The notes: a model not told the origin generated them from the sequence alone. Shown: positions 19,241-27,705, counted from the stretch's first letter. The stretch is DNA of 64,000 nt from Bacteroides caecimuris (GCF_001688725.2 NZ_CP015401.2:1426001-1490000); one strand, 5' to 3'. Numbers and translations are program-made.

Positions 19241-20485
19241 TCAACTCTCCACCCTCAATTCTCCATTTCTTAAAGCTTCCATGATATTAGCAGGCGGACG
19301 TTGATTCATCAGTTCGTTTTTCATGAAGTCCATGTAAGGAGCTACGTGTTTAAAGAACTGATAATAACCTTTGCATAAGTAGTTCAATCCCGGTTCTCCT
19401 TCTGCCGTTTGGCTAAAACGGTTTTTGGGGCATTCCCCGTTACAGGCAAACAGGAACTCACACTCCTTGCATTGAGTAGGGAGAGACTGGTATTTCATGT
19501 TTCCGAAGTTGTGCTGACGTTCGCTATGCATCATTTCTACCAGTGTCTTACTGTAAATGTTACCTAACTTATATTCAGGAAATACAAAATGGTCGCAAGA
19601 ATAAACATCTCCGTTGAATTCCATTACACCGGCATGGCCGCAAGTCTTTGCCATCGTGCATATACCGGGTTGTTCACCCATCCAGTTGGCTAGGGTAGAA
19701 TCGAATATCTGCACATAGTATTTGCCTACATCTTCTTTCACCCATTCGTCGAAAATAGTACAGAGGAAGTTCCCCCATTGTTCCGGAGTGATTGAAAAGT
19801 CAGCCAGTGTTCCGGCTTTATTTTCGGCAAGCGAAGCGAGATGACGTCCGTCTTCATGTGAAAGAATACGTTCAACGATGGGAGCGAACTGGATATACTG
19901 ACAGCCGATTTCTTTGAAGAAACGATAAAACTCTAACGGATAGTCGGCATTGAAGTCGTTAATAACTGCCATTGCATTCCATTCTACCCCGTGTTTCTTC
20001 AGAAGATTGATGCCTTGCATCACTTTCACAAAAGAAGGTTTTCCCAGTTTGTTTTTGCGATACTCGTCATGAAACTCCTGGGGACCGTCGATGGAGACAC
20101 CTACCAGCCAATTGTTTTCACGGAAGAATTCGCACCATTCGTCCGTGAGCATAGTTCCGTTGGTCTGGATGCAATTGTCGATCGTACGTCCGTGAGCATA
20201 TTTCTTTTGCAGTTCCATTGCCCTTTTATAGAAGGAGAGTGGTCGCATCAGCGTTTCTCCTCCGTGCCAGGTGAAAAGTACCTGCGGCATGGTTTGTGAG
20301 TTTATGTACTCGTCGATAAACTTTTCTAGAAGTTCATCGCTCATAACGTGTTTGGGATTGTCTTTGTATAGGTTGGCCTTTTCCAAATAATAGCAATACT
20401 CGCATGCTAGGTTGCATACGGCACCTACAGGCTTTACCATTACATAAAGCGGTTTTGCAAAAGGAGCAAATGTTGATGTTTTCAT
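19241..20485 (-). CDS. Anaerobic sulfatase-maturating enzyme (radical SAM)
   Basis: The 414-residue anSME converts an active-site Cys or Ser of sulfatases into formylglycine, activating them for host-glycan desulfation. The start is ATG at 20485 (MKTSTFAPFAKPLYVMVKP). The radical-SAM CxxxCxxC is at residues 24, 28 and 31. The SPASM cysteines for two further clusters are in CTMAKTCGHAGVMEFNGDVYSC and CKECEFLFACNGECPKNR. The same frame is open upstream to 20938, but that part is antisense to the next gene and is not coding. In B. thetaiotaomicron this enzyme has also been called chuR. Confidence 0.93.
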   Translation of the reverse strand: MKTSTFAPFAKPLYVMVKPVGAVCNLACEYCYYLEKANLYKDNPKHVMSDELLEKFIDEYINSQTMPQVLFTWHGGETLMRPLSFYKRAMELQKKYAHGRTIDNCIQTNGTMLTDEWCEFFRENNWLVGVSIDGPQEFHDEYRKNKLGKPSFVKVMQGINLLKKHGVEWNAMAVINDFNADYPLEFYRFFKEIGCQYIQFAPIVERILSHEDGRHLASLAENKAGTLADFSITPEQWGNFLCTIFDEWVKEDVGKYYVQIFDSTLANWMGEQPGICTMAKTCGHAGVMEFNGDVYSCDHFVFPEYKLGNIYSKTLVEMMHSERQHNFGNMKYQSLPTQCKECEFLFACNGECPKNRFSQTAEGEPGLNYLCKGYYQFFKHVAPYMDFMKNELMNQRPPANIMEALRNGELRVES

Positions 20486-20490
20486 GACTG

Positions 20491-20498
20491 CAAAATTA
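20491..20498 (-). promoter_or_regulatory. -7 box for anSME
   Basis: It reads TAATTTTG (TAnnTTTG) on the minus strand, 5 bases before the ATG at 20485. The transcript would then be leaderless or nearly so, unless another promoter exists further upstream. Confidence 0.45.
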
Positions 20499-20613
20499 GA
20501 TAAACTAAATGAAAAAAACTGCCTTACACCTATGTTTATAAGGATTATTAAAGAAAAGAGTCTTACAAGATTTAAATATTGATAAAATGTTTCATTGAAT
20601 TCTGAATCAGTTG

Positions 20614-20621
20614 TACCTTTG
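20614..20621 (+). promoter_or_regulatory. -7 box for the DUF4369 lipoprotein gene
   Basis: TACCTTTG, an exact TAnnTTTG, lies 21 bases before the ATG at 20643; TTG at 20595-20597 is 16 bases upstream. Confidence 0.55.
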
Positions 20622-20642
20622 TGCACAGAATTTAATGAATAG

Positions 20643-21377
20643 ATGAACGTGAATAAAATTTTGCCTTTTTTGCTTTTGCTTCCGTTTCTAGCTTCCTGTA
20701 CCAGTAAGTACAAGATTGAAGGAACATCTTCAGTGAATAGTCTGGATGGAAAGATGCTATATCTTAAATCCCTGCGTGATGGCGAGTGGGTGAAGCTGGA
20801 TTCTGCTGAAGTGGTGCATGGTCTGTTTTCAATGAAAGGGAAAATAGATTCCGTACAGATGGTGACACTATATATGGATGAAGAAAGCATTATGCCGATC
20901 GTTCTGGAAAGTGGAAAAATAACCGTTACCATCAGCAATACAGACTTGAAGGCAGTGGGGACCTCTTTAAATAATGCGTTGTACGAGTTTATCAGCCAAA
21001 GAAACCAATTGGAAGAAAGTATCAGCGAACTGGAGCAGAGAGAAACCCGTATGGTATTGGATGGAGGGGATTTGGATGAAATTCACAGTCAGCTGGTAGT
21101 GGAAGGTGATTCGCTGATGAAAGCGATGAATCAGTATGTGAAAACGTTCATTTCCGACAATTACGAAAATGTATTGGGACCCAGTGTATTTATGATGCTT
21201 TGCAGCTCTTTGCCTTATCCCATTATGACTCCGCAGATAGATGAGATTATAAAAGATGCTCCTTATTCTTTTAAAGACAATAAACTGGTCAGAGAATTCC
21301 TGTCTAAAGCAAGAGAAAACATGAAGTTGATAGAAGAACATCAACGATTGGAACAAAATGCTTCAACAAATAAGTAA
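20643..21377 (+). CDS. DUF4369 domain lipoprotein
   Basis: The 244-residue protein has a lipoprotein signal (LPFLLLLPFLASC, lipid-bearing Cys at residue 19). The following 90 residues (YKIEGTSSVNSLDGKMLYLKSLRDGEWVKLDSAEVVHGLFSMKGKID) match DUF4369, which in Bacteroidetes normally precedes a TlpA-like thioredoxin domain. Here no WCxxC is present. The rest is a charged helical segment, so this is a DUF4369-only protein. Function unknown. It is divergent from anSME. Confidence 0.8.
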   Translation: MNVNKILPFLLLLPFLASCTSKYKIEGTSSVNSLDGKMLYLKSLRDGEWVKLDSAEVVHGLFSMKGKIDSVQMVTLYMDEESIMPIVLESGKITVTISNTDLKAVGTSLNNALYEFISQRNQLEESISELEQRETRMVLDGGDLDEIHSQLVVEGDSLMKAMNQYVKTFISDNYENVLGPSVFMMLCSSLPYPIMTPQIDEIIKDAPYSFKDNKLVREFLSKARENMKLIEEHQRLEQNASTNK

Positions 21378-21448
21378 TACTTGAATTTTTGTGTAATTCT
21401 GAAAGGCTTTTATAACTTCTTTATTTGTACGAGAGGTGTCCGAAGGAC

Positions 21449-21589
21449 GGGGTGGTAGGATAAATGGGGTCATTCCTATCTTAGTGTAGATGATAGACTT
21501 ATGTATTTACCTACCACCTCCCCCTACGGGTACTCCTCCTTCCTGAAGGAGGAGAATCGAAAAGTACAGGCATCTATCGAACTCACGTT
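21449..21589. repeat. Intergenic repeats, including a second copy of the 14.7-kb element
   Basis: 21535-21589 matches the reverse complement of 14718-14773 at about 51 of 55 positions, including the CCTCCTT/AAGGAGG hairpin and the GAATCGAAAAGTACAG block. GGTGGTAGG (21451-21459) and CCTACCACC (21510-21518) form a further inverted repeat. No gene is seen in 21378-21704. Confidence 0.65.
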
Positions 21590-21704
21590 AAATATGACAA
21601 AAGAAACTAGAGTCGAACACTTTCGCTTTCAAGGGTGTCTGCAGCAAAAAACACCGATGAAAAGGGGCTTTTTCAAAGAACTGAAGGCGGTTTATAATAC
21701 TGGA

Positions 21705-22463
21705 TTACTGATCCTGATCTTCGTTTTTCACCATTCCCTTATGTTGCTCCGGGAGGGCACTTTCAACAGCAGCGTATGCCTCTGCCATGGTTGCCTTGAT
21801 ATTTTCCATGCCTTTTCCTTTGGGAGGAATAGGGTTGTGAATAGTCAGAATCATGCGATGGCGATGTATCCATTTGCCTGTGCGTGGGAGGATTTCAAAT
21901 GAGCCATCGATAGTGACAGGTACCACTGCCAACTGTAAATCATCTGCCAATTGGAAAGCCCCTTTTTTAAAATATCCCATGTGCCCGGTAAAAGTGCGTG
22001 CGCCTTCGGGAAAGACCACTAGAGAAACTCCGTCTTTCAACGAGTCTTTTGCCTGCCGGATGGTTTCCAAAACCTTTTTCGGACCGGAACGGTCTACAAA
22101 GATATGTCCTGCACTTTCACAGGCTTTTCCGACGAATGGCAATTTGCGCAGACTTTTTTTCATCATCCATTTAAAGTTTCTTCCAATGAAGCCGTAGATG
22201 AGGAATATATCAAATGACCCCTGATGATTAGGCACAAAAATATAGGAAGTTTTGTCATGCAGCTTTTCGCGCCCCTCAATCTTCACGGGAATCAACAGGA
22301 ACAGACAAATTAATTGTGACCATATCTTCCCCGGATAATATCCCCAAAAGTGGGCTCCTCCCAAGAGGGAACCTACAATAGTGACGATTGCTGTAAGGAT
22401 GGTCAGCACTAATAAAATAGGCAATGCGATGCAAATCTGATAAATATAATACAGTATCTTCAT
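21705..22463 (-). CDS. plsC: 1-acyl-sn-glycerol-3-phosphate acyltransferase
   Basis: PlsC acylates lysophosphatidic acid to phosphatidic acid at the inner membrane. The 252-residue protein has an N-terminal membrane segment (ALPILLVLTILTAIVTIVGSLL), the catalytic NHxxxxD motif as VPNHQGSFDIF near residue 77, and the glycerol-phosphate-binding VFPEGAR. It is the first host gene next to the ICE. The element lies about 20 bases upstream of its start, with the junction on its -7 box. Confidence 0.92.
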   Translation of the reverse strand: MKILYYIYQICIALPILLVLTILTAIVTIVGSLLGGAHFWGYYPGKIWSQLICLFLLIPVKIEGREKLHDKTSYIFVPNHQGSFDIFLIYGFIGRNFKWMMKKSLRKLPFVGKACESAGHIFVDRSGPKKVLETIRQAKDSLKDGVSLVVFPEGARTFTGHMGYFKKGAFQLADDLQLAVVPVTIDGSFEILPRTGKWIHRHRMILTIHNPIPPKGKGMENIKATMAEAYAAVESALPEQHKGMVKNEDQDQ

Positions 22464-22482
22464 AAGGTTGGACTTTTAGTTT

Positions 22483-22492
22483 GCAAAGTTAC
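22483..22492 (-). other. attL: attL core of the ICE, overlapping the plsC -7 box
   Basis: The minus strand reads GTAACTTTGC, matching GTAnnTTTGC, the 10-bp core shared by CTnDOT and its chromosomal targets. Bases 22484-22491 are TAACTTTG, an exact TAnnTTTG promoter box 20 bases upstream of plsC. The int gene begins 320 bases to the right, as expected at attL. Confidence 0.85.
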
Positions 22493-22689
22493 TACAAAAA
22501 AGTGAAATGCGGAAAGATATAGTGATAGAATTGAGTTACAAGGGTTTTGGTTGAAGTGGCGATAATCCGTGAAGCCATTACAATCCCTGCCGAAGCCAAA
22601 TCCTGACGCCGCTACGTTACTTGTTCGTAACCATGCCCGAAAATGCGACAAACGGGTACGAATAGCGAAACAAGGCTCTAAGGAATAGT

Positions 22690-22705
22690 GAGTTATCCAT
22701 AACTC
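22690..22705. repeat. Perfect palindrome upstream of int
   Basis: GAGTTAT-CC-ATAACTC is a 7-bp perfect inverted repeat about 107 bases before the int start, within the int leader/attachment region. It could be an operator or an IntDOT/Xis arm-type site. The remainder of 22493-22811 holds only short repeated ATGCGA motifs. Confidence 0.5.
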
Positions 22706-22811
22706 ATGCGAAAAATCAGGTTACGGAAAAAGATTGCGCCGTTCCTCCCCGTTTTGCGTACCAACACCGGACTCTTCACCAACTAATTTTGAAACCCAAA
22801 AATTAAGGACA

Positions 22812-24047
22812 ATGAAGAGTACATTTTCAGTAATCTACTACCTCAAGCGTCAGGTAGTGAAAAAGGACGGGACAGTTCCCGTCATGGGACGCATCACGGT
22901 GGACGGCAGCCAGACACAGTTCAGCTGCAAACTGACTGTCGATCCGAAACTGTGGGACACCAAAGGTGGACGTGTCACGGGCAGAAGCACGGCGGCACTC
23001 GAAACGAACCGTATGCTTGACAAGATGCGGGTACGCATCAACAGGCATTATCAGGAAATCATGGAGCGTGACAACTTCGTCACGGCGGAGAAGGTGAAGA
23101 ACGCCTTTCTCGGACTGGAACACCGCTACCACACGCTGATGCAGGTGTTCCGCCAGCACAACGAGGACTACGAGAAGCAGGTGGAGGCAGGCATGAAAGC
23201 CAAAGGCACGCTGCTGAAGTACCGCACCGTTTACAAGCACATGCAAGAGTTCCTCGACATCCGCTACCATGTGAAGGACATCGCCCTAAAAGAGCTTACC
23301 CCGGCTTTCATCTCCGACTTCGAGATGTTCCTGCGCACGGACAAGCACTGCTGCACCAATACCGTGTGGCTGTACGTCTGCCCGTTACGGACGATGGTAT
23401 TCATCGCCATCAACAACGAGTGGCTGACGCGCGACCCGTTCCGCGAGTATGAAATCAAGAAGGAGGAAACAACACGCAGTTTCCTGACCAAAGATGAGAT
23501 CCGCCTGCTGATGGAGGGGAAACTGAAAAACGCCAAACAGGAATTGTACCGCGACCTCTACCTGTTCTGCGCCTTCACGGGGCTGTCGTTCGCGGATATG
23601 CGCAACCTTACGGAAGAGAATATCCGCACCTACTTCGACGAACACGAGTGGATAAACATCAACCGCCAGAAAACGGGCGTGGTGTCCAACATCCGCCTGC
23701 TCGACATCGCCAACCGCATAATCGGCAAATACCGGGGACTGTGCGGGGACGGCAGGATATTTCCCGTTCCGCATTATAACACGTGCCTTGCCGGTATCCG
23801 TGCCGTCGCCAAGCGTTGCGGCATCACCAAGCATATCACGTGGCATCAGAGCCGCCACACGGCAGCCACGACGATATTCCTCTCCAACGGTGTTCCCATC
23901 GAAACGGTCAGCTCCATGCTCGGACACAAGAGCATAAAGACGACGCAGATTTACGCAAAGATAACCAAAGAGAAGCTCAATCAGGACATGGAGAACCTTG
24001 CCGCAAGATTGAACGGCGTCGAGGAATTTGCAGGTTGCACCATCTAA
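22812..24047 (+). CDS. intDOT: CTnDOT-type tyrosine integrase
   Basis: The 411-residue length equals that of CTnDOT integrase when started at ATG 22812 (MKSTFSVIYYLKRQ). It integrates and excises the element at GTAnnTTTGC cores. The unusual Ser259 replaces the first catalytic Arg (FTGLSFADM). His345 and Arg348 lie in WHQSRHT, and the nucleophile Tyr381 is in TTQIYAKI. N-terminal arm-binding and SAM-like core-binding domains precede the catalytic domain. An in-frame upstream ATG at 22734 would lengthen it by 26 residues and is not supported by homologues. Confidence 0.96.
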   Translation: MKSTFSVIYYLKRQVVKKDGTVPVMGRITVDGSQTQFSCKLTVDPKLWDTKGGRVTGRSTAALETNRMLDKMRVRINRHYQEIMERDNFVTAEKVKNAFLGLEHRYHTLMQVFRQHNEDYEKQVEAGMKAKGTLLKYRTVYKHMQEFLDIRYHVKDIALKELTPAFISDFEMFLRTDKHCCTNTVWLYVCPLRTMVFIAINNEWLTRDPFREYEIKKEETTRSFLTKDEIRLLMEGKLKNAKQELYRDLYLFCAFTGLSFADMRNLTEENIRTYFDEHEWININRQKTGVVSNIRLLDIANRIIGKYRGLCGDGRIFPVPHYNTCLAGIRAVAKRCGITKHITWHQSRHTAATTIFLSNGVPIETVSSMLGHKSIKTTQIYAKITKEKLNQDMENLAARLNGVEEFAGCTI

Positions 24048-24058
24048 AAAGAAAAGCC

Positions 24059-24421
24059 ATGAAACGTGACACAATCATCATCGAGGACAAGGCAGTCAGC
24101 GTAACCGGTAACGACGTGTGGATGACCGCCACCGAAATAGCCGGATTGTTCCATACGACCGTCCCGGCAGTGAACGCCGCCATCAGAGCCGTCCGCAAGT
24201 CGGACGTGCTGAACGACTACGAGGTGTGCCGCTACATGCAGCTTGAAAACGGGCTGCACGCGGACGTGTACGCCCTTGAAATCATCATCCCGGTCGCTTT
24301 CAGGGTGAATACCTACAACACCCACCTGTTCCGCACATGGCTGGTGGGAAAGGCACTCTCACAAGAGAAACGGCAGACATACGTGATGTTCATACAGAAC
24401 GGAAAAGCCGGGTATTGCTGA
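24059..24421 (+). CDS. Small DNA-binding-like protein next to int (RhuM-like)
   Basis: The 120-residue product starts at ATG 24059 (MKRDTIIIEDKAVSVTGNDV), 11 bases after int. WMTATEIAGLFHTTVPAVNAAIRAV looks like a helix-turn-helix in the style of RhuM-type proteins. Its role in the element is unknown. It is followed directly by a strong bidirectional terminator. Confidence 0.7.
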   Translation: MKRDTIIIEDKAVSVTGNDVWMTATEIAGLFHTTVPAVNAAIRAVRKSDVLNDYEVCRYMQLENGLHADVYALEIIIPVAFRVNTYNTHLFRTWLVGKALSQEKRQTYVMFIQNGKAGYC

Positions 24422-24441
24422 TTGCACATACCCCATAAGAC

Positions 24442-24486
24442 AAGTAAACGGGTAGCACCACAAAAGGTGTCACCCGTTTACTTTTT
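24442..24486. terminator. Strong bidirectional terminator
   Basis: AAGTAAACGGGTAGCACC pairs with GGTGTCACCCGTTTACTT (about 24442-24459 and 24466-24483) with a 6-base loop and only one mismatch and one G-U pair, then a T run. It separates the int unit from the converging small genes. Confidence 0.88.
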
Positions 24487-24498
24487 CATGAAACCGCC

Positions 24499-24804
24499 TC
24501 ACTCCAGCGGCTTGCGGTAGTTCGCTTCCAGTACCCCGCGCAGCCCCGTTTCCGGGTAAAGCACCTTCCCTCCCAAAAGTATGAAGGGCAACACGCGGTT
24601 GTTGCGGTATTCCTGCAAGGTGCGCCGGCTCACACGGAGCAGTTCCGACACCTCGCCGTCCGTCAGGTAACGTTCCCCGTCCAGCGGAGGACGGTAGCTT
24701 TCCAGAAATGCGGACAGCCATTTCGAGCCTTTGCGCATATCCTGCACCACAGAGGCTATCGGCTCGTCTTCCATCGTAAAAACATCGTTGTTCTCGTTCA
24801 TCAT
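24499..24804 (-). CDS. Helix-turn-helix / excisionase-like protein
   Basis: About 101 residues from ATG 24804 (MMNENNDVF). The segment YLTDGEVSELLRVSRRTLQEYRNNRVLPFILLGGKVLYPE is a MerR/Xis-like winged helix of the DUF-type found in Bacteroides mobile elements. It is second in a minus-strand pair, 31 bases after the preceding gene, and faces the int unit. An upstream ATG at 24867 would overlap the previous gene. In CTnDOT two small genes of this type lie between int and xis; their function is not established. Confidence 0.75.
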   Translation of the reverse strand: MMNENNDVFTMEDEPIASVVQDMRKGSKWLSAFLESYRPPLDGERYLTDGEVSELLRVSRRTLQEYRNNRVLPFILLGGKVLYPETGLRGVLEANYRKPLE

Positions 24805-24835
24805 AACTTCGGATTCAGTGGGTGAATAAATCAAA

Positions 24836-25135
24836 TCATCTGCCGTGCGGATAGAGCGTGCCGACAAGCGGTATCAGCCGCTTCACCTCCTCTGGCTTGT
24901 AATAGAACCTGCGGTTTATCTGCGAGTAGCCGATAAGCCGCCTGTCACGCAGCGTCTGCAACGTGCGCGGGCTTATTCTCAACTGCCCGCAGACCTCCTC
25001 GCCCGTGAGCCATCTTTCCATGCGCCCCGTGTCGCTTTTGCGCCTCAGGGCGGCGACCTTCTCCGAGAGTGCGCCGAATGCCGCCACCATCATCTCGAAA
25101 GTCTTTTTCTCGATAGATACTATTTCCATATTCAT
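24836..25135 (-). CDS. Helix-turn-helix / excisionase-like protein
   Basis: About 99 residues starting at ATG 25135 (MNMEIVSIEKKTFEMM). WLTGEEVCGQLRISPRTLQTLRDRRLIGYSQINRRFYYKPEEV is a MerR/Xis-type winged helix. It is first in a two-gene unit read from the promoter at 25154-25161, divergent from the excision operon. The two proteins might regulate or assist excision, but that is inference. Confidence 0.75.
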   Translation of the reverse strand: MNMEIVSIEKKTFEMMVAAFGALSEKVAALRRKSDTGRMERWLTGEEVCGQLRISPRTLQTLRDRRLIGYSQINRRFYYKPEEVKRLIPLVGTLYPHGR

Positions 25136-25153
25136 GTCATTTAGAGTTTGCCG

Positions 25154-25161
25154 CAAAGGTA
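25154..25161 (-). promoter_or_regulatory. -7 box for the divergent small HTH genes
   Basis: TACCTTTG on the minus strand matches TAnnTTTG and lies 18 bases before the ATG at 25135. Confidence 0.55.
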
Positions 25162-25253
25162 ACGAAACGGCATACAAGACGTATCGTTTTCCGCTGAAAG
25201 GCTGCCTGTTGCGCCGTTTGACCGGGTTACGGAGCCATCTTCCGCAAAAATCT

Positions 25254-25268
25254 TACGTGAGTCACGTA
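25254..25268. promoter_or_regulatory. Palindrome upstream of xis2c, candidate RteC site
   Basis: TACGTGA-G-TCACGTA is a perfect 7-bp inverted repeat 69 bases before xis2c. RteC is known to activate the CTnDOT excision promoter by binding inverted half-sites upstream of it. The position fits; the specific assignment is inference. The downstream -7 candidate (GAATTTTG, 25301-25308) departs from consensus, as expected for an activator-dependent promoter. Confidence 0.6.
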
Positions 25269-25336
25269 GTGAGTTGTTAAAGCCCCTTTTGTTTATTGCC
25301 GAATTTTGTCGCAGAAACAAAAAGAAAGGACTGAAC

Positions 25337-25699
25337 ATGAAAGTGATAACAATGGAAAGTTCCGCCTACAAGGAGATGATGGCGCAGATTGCGAACATCG
25401 CAGGGTACATCCGCGAGGCAAGGGACGAGAAGAAACGGAAGCGGGAAACCGAAGACAAGCTGCTTGACACGGCACAGGCGGCGAAGATGCTCAACGTGAG
25501 CAAGCGCACCATGCAGCGTATGCGCACCGACCACCGTATCGAGTATGTGGTGGTACGCGGAAGCTGCCGCTACCGCCTTTCCGAGATACTGCGGCTATTG
25601 GAGGACAACACAGTAAGGAACGAGGAAGGGACAATAGACACCCTGTTCCACAACCACACGCTGCGCACGGGCGGCAAACCAAAAGGAAGGAGGACATAG
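25337..25699 (+). CDS. xis2c: Excision protein Xis2c
   Basis: The 120-residue protein starts at ATG 25337 (MKVITMESSAYKEMM). Its winged-helix segment DTAQAAKMLNVSKRTMQRMRTDHRIEYVVVRGSCRYRLSE is typical of recombination directionality factors of CTnDOT. With Xis2d it bends attachment-site DNA during IntDOT excision and also activates mob/tra transcription (family knowledge). It is the first gene of the excision operon, with a 3-base gap to xis2d. Confidence 0.88.
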   Translation: MKVITMESSAYKEMMAQIANIAGYIREARDEKKRKRETEDKLLDTAQAAKMLNVSKRTMQRMRTDHRIEYVVVRGSCRYRLSEILRLLEDNTVRNEEGTIDTLFHNHTLRTGGKPKGRRT

Positions 25700-25702
25700 G
25701 TC

Positions 25703-26053
25703 ATGGAACTGCTCACACGAAACAACTTCGAGGGCTGGATGCAGAAGCTGATGGAACGGCTCGACCGTCAGGACGAACTGCTGCTGGCGATGAAGGCTGA
25801 GGGGAAACAGCCCACTATCACGGAAAGCATCCGCCTTTTCGACAATCAGGATTTGTGCATGTTGCTCCAGATAAGCAAACGCACCCTCCAACGCTACCGC
25901 AGCGTAGGCGCATTGCCCTACAAGACGCTGGGCAAGAAGACCTATTACAGCGAGGAGGACGTGCTGACATTCCTTTCCAACCATATCAAGGACTTCAAAA
26001 AGGAAGATATAGCCTTCTACAAGGCTCGTATCCATAATTTCTTTCATAAATAA
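25703..26053 (+). CDS. xis2d: Excision protein Xis2d
   Basis: A 116-residue paralogue-like partner of Xis2c, with an N-terminal helical segment and the winged helix FDNQDLCMLLQISKRTLQRYRSVGALPYKTLGKKTYYSEEDV. In CTnDOT it is an essential excision factor and also a regulator of transfer genes. It starts 3 bases after xis2c, implying translational coupling, and is followed 20 bases later by orf3. Confidence 0.88.
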   Translation: MELLTRNNFEGWMQKLMERLDRQDELLLAMKAEGKQPTITESIRLFDNQDLCMLLQISKRTLQRYRSVGALPYKTLGKKTYYSEEDVLTFLSNHIKDFKKEDIAFYKARIHNFFHK

Positions 26054-26073
26054 CCCATTAAAACATTTTTCAG

Positions 26074-27645
26074 ATGGCAAAGAAAAAAGACGAAAAGGAC
26101 GTGCTGGTAGTCCGTGACGAGAAGACAGGCGAGATCAGCGTGGTAGCCGGGCTGAACGCGGACGGCACACCCAAGCGCACCCCCGCAAAAGCGGAGAACG
26201 CGCAGAGTTTCCTGCAATTCGACCGACATGGCGACGTGCTGGACAACTTCTTCAAGAACTTCTTCCGGCAGTGCAAGGAACCCAGCCGCTTCGGTTTCTA
26301 CCGCATTGCGGCAGACCAAGCTGAAAATCTCTTAGAGGTGATGAAGCAACTGCTGAAAGACCCCGAAGCGAACAAGGAGCTGCTCGCCCCTCACAAGGTG
26401 GACACCTCCGACTATGAGAAGAAGGTGCAGGAAGAGATGGCAGCACAACAGACAGAGAAACAAGAACCTCAAAAACAGGAGAACATGGAACAACGGAAAG
26501 AACAGCAACAGGACAAATCCGAACAGATGCAGGGCAAACGTGGCTACCAGCCCATCGACGAGAGTAAAATCAACTGGCAGGAGCTGGAGGACAGATGGGG
26601 CGTAAAGCGGGACAACCTTGAAAAGTCCGGCGACCTTACGAAGATGCTCAACTATGGCAAGTCCGACTTGGTAAAGGTCAAACCGACCTTCGGCGGCGAA
26701 TCATTCGAGCTGGACGCCCGCCTCTCCTTCAAGAAGGACGGTGAGGGAAACATCAGCCTCGTGCCGCACTTCATCCGCAAGGAGCAGAAGCTGGATGAGT
26801 ACAAGGAACACAAATTCTCCGACAATGACCGGAAGAACCTCCGCGAAACGGGCAATCTCGGTAGGGTCGTGGACATTGTGGACAGGGAAACGGGCGAGAT
26901 CATCCCCTCCTACATCAGCATCGACCGCAAGACGAATGAAATCACGGACATTCCGGCAAGCAGGGTGCGCATCCCGGAGCGCATCGGCAAGACGGAAATC
27001 ACCACGCAGGAGCGGGACATGCTCCGCGCCGGACTGCCCGTACGCGACAAGCTCATCGAGCGCAACGACGGCAGAAAGTTCGTCACCACCCTGCAAGTGA
27101 ACGTGGAGCAGCGCGGCGTGGAGTTCGTGCCGGGAACCGGCAAGTCGCCCCGTACCGCACAGACACAGGAAACCAAAGGCGACACATCGAAAAGTCAGGC
27201 GCAGGGCGGGGAAAATGCCGCACAGACCAAGAAGGAGCAACGCCGCAACACGTGGACGAACGAGGACGGCAGCATCCGCCCCATCAGCAAATGGAGCGGC
27301 GTGAGCTTCACCGACCAGCAGAAAGCCGACTATGTGGCGGGTAAAGCCGTGAAGCTGGAGAACGTGACCGACAAGCAGGGCTTCCATGCCACGATGTATA
27401 TCAAGTTCAACCCGGAGAAGGGACGCCCGTACCGCTACGACACGAACCCTGACAATGCACAGCAGGTTGCTCCGTCCAACGAGAGCCGCACGCAGGTGGC
27501 GGTGAACAACGATGGCAAGACCAACGAGGCTACAAAGAATCTGAGAGAGCCGTTGCAGAAAGGTCAGACCAACCCGAAGGACGCCCGCCAGCAACAGCAG
27601 CAGGAGAAGCCGCAGAAGAAAACGGGCAAGGGCATGAAAATGTAA
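26074..27645 (+). CDS. orf3: Excision operon Orf3 (DUF3945-type protein)
   Basis: The 523-residue protein is rich in charged and Gln residues, with a low-complexity KQEPQKQENMEQRKEQQQDK stretch at about 130-150 and a Lys/Gln-rich tail. The conserved middle repeats (QELEDRWGVKRDNLEKSGDLTKMLNYGKSDLV; IPERIGKTEITTQERDMLRAGLPVRD; VSFTDQQKADYVAGKAVKLENV) match DUF3945/DUF4099 proteins of Bacteroides mobile elements. Orf3 of CTnDOT sits at this position but is reported to be dispensable for excision. Function unknown. Confidence 0.82.
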   Translation: MAKKKDEKDVLVVRDEKTGEISVVAGLNADGTPKRTPAKAENAQSFLQFDRHGDVLDNFFKNFFRQCKEPSRFGFYRIAADQAENLLEVMKQLLKDPEANKELLAPHKVDTSDYEKKVQEEMAAQQTEKQEPQKQENMEQRKEQQQDKSEQMQGKRGYQPIDESKINWQELEDRWGVKRDNLEKSGDLTKMLNYGKSDLVKVKPTFGGESFELDARLSFKKDGEGNISLVPHFIRKEQKLDEYKEHKFSDNDRKNLRETGNLGRVVDIVDRETGEIIPSYISIDRKTNEITDIPASRVRIPERIGKTEITTQERDMLRAGLPVRDKLIERNDGRKFVTTLQVNVEQRGVEFVPGTGKSPRTAQTQETKGDTSKSQAQGGENAAQTKKEQRRNTWTNEDGSIRPISKWSGVSFTDQQKADYVAGKAVKLENVTDKQGFHATMYIKFNPEKGRPYRYDTNPDNAQQVAPSNESRTQVAVNNDGKTNEATKNLREPLQKGQTNPKDARQQQQQEKPQKKTGKGMKM

Positions 27646-27705
27646 TCCCGTGTCCGCCACTGAATCCAAAATAAAATCCAAAGTATCAACAAAAAAGAAG
27701 AAGAC

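Noticed and set aside
20486..20938. N-terminal extension of the anSME frame
   Set aside because: It is antisense to the DUF4369 gene and its -7 box; the known enzyme starts at MKTSTFAPF (20485), which places the radical-SAM Cys at 24/28/31.
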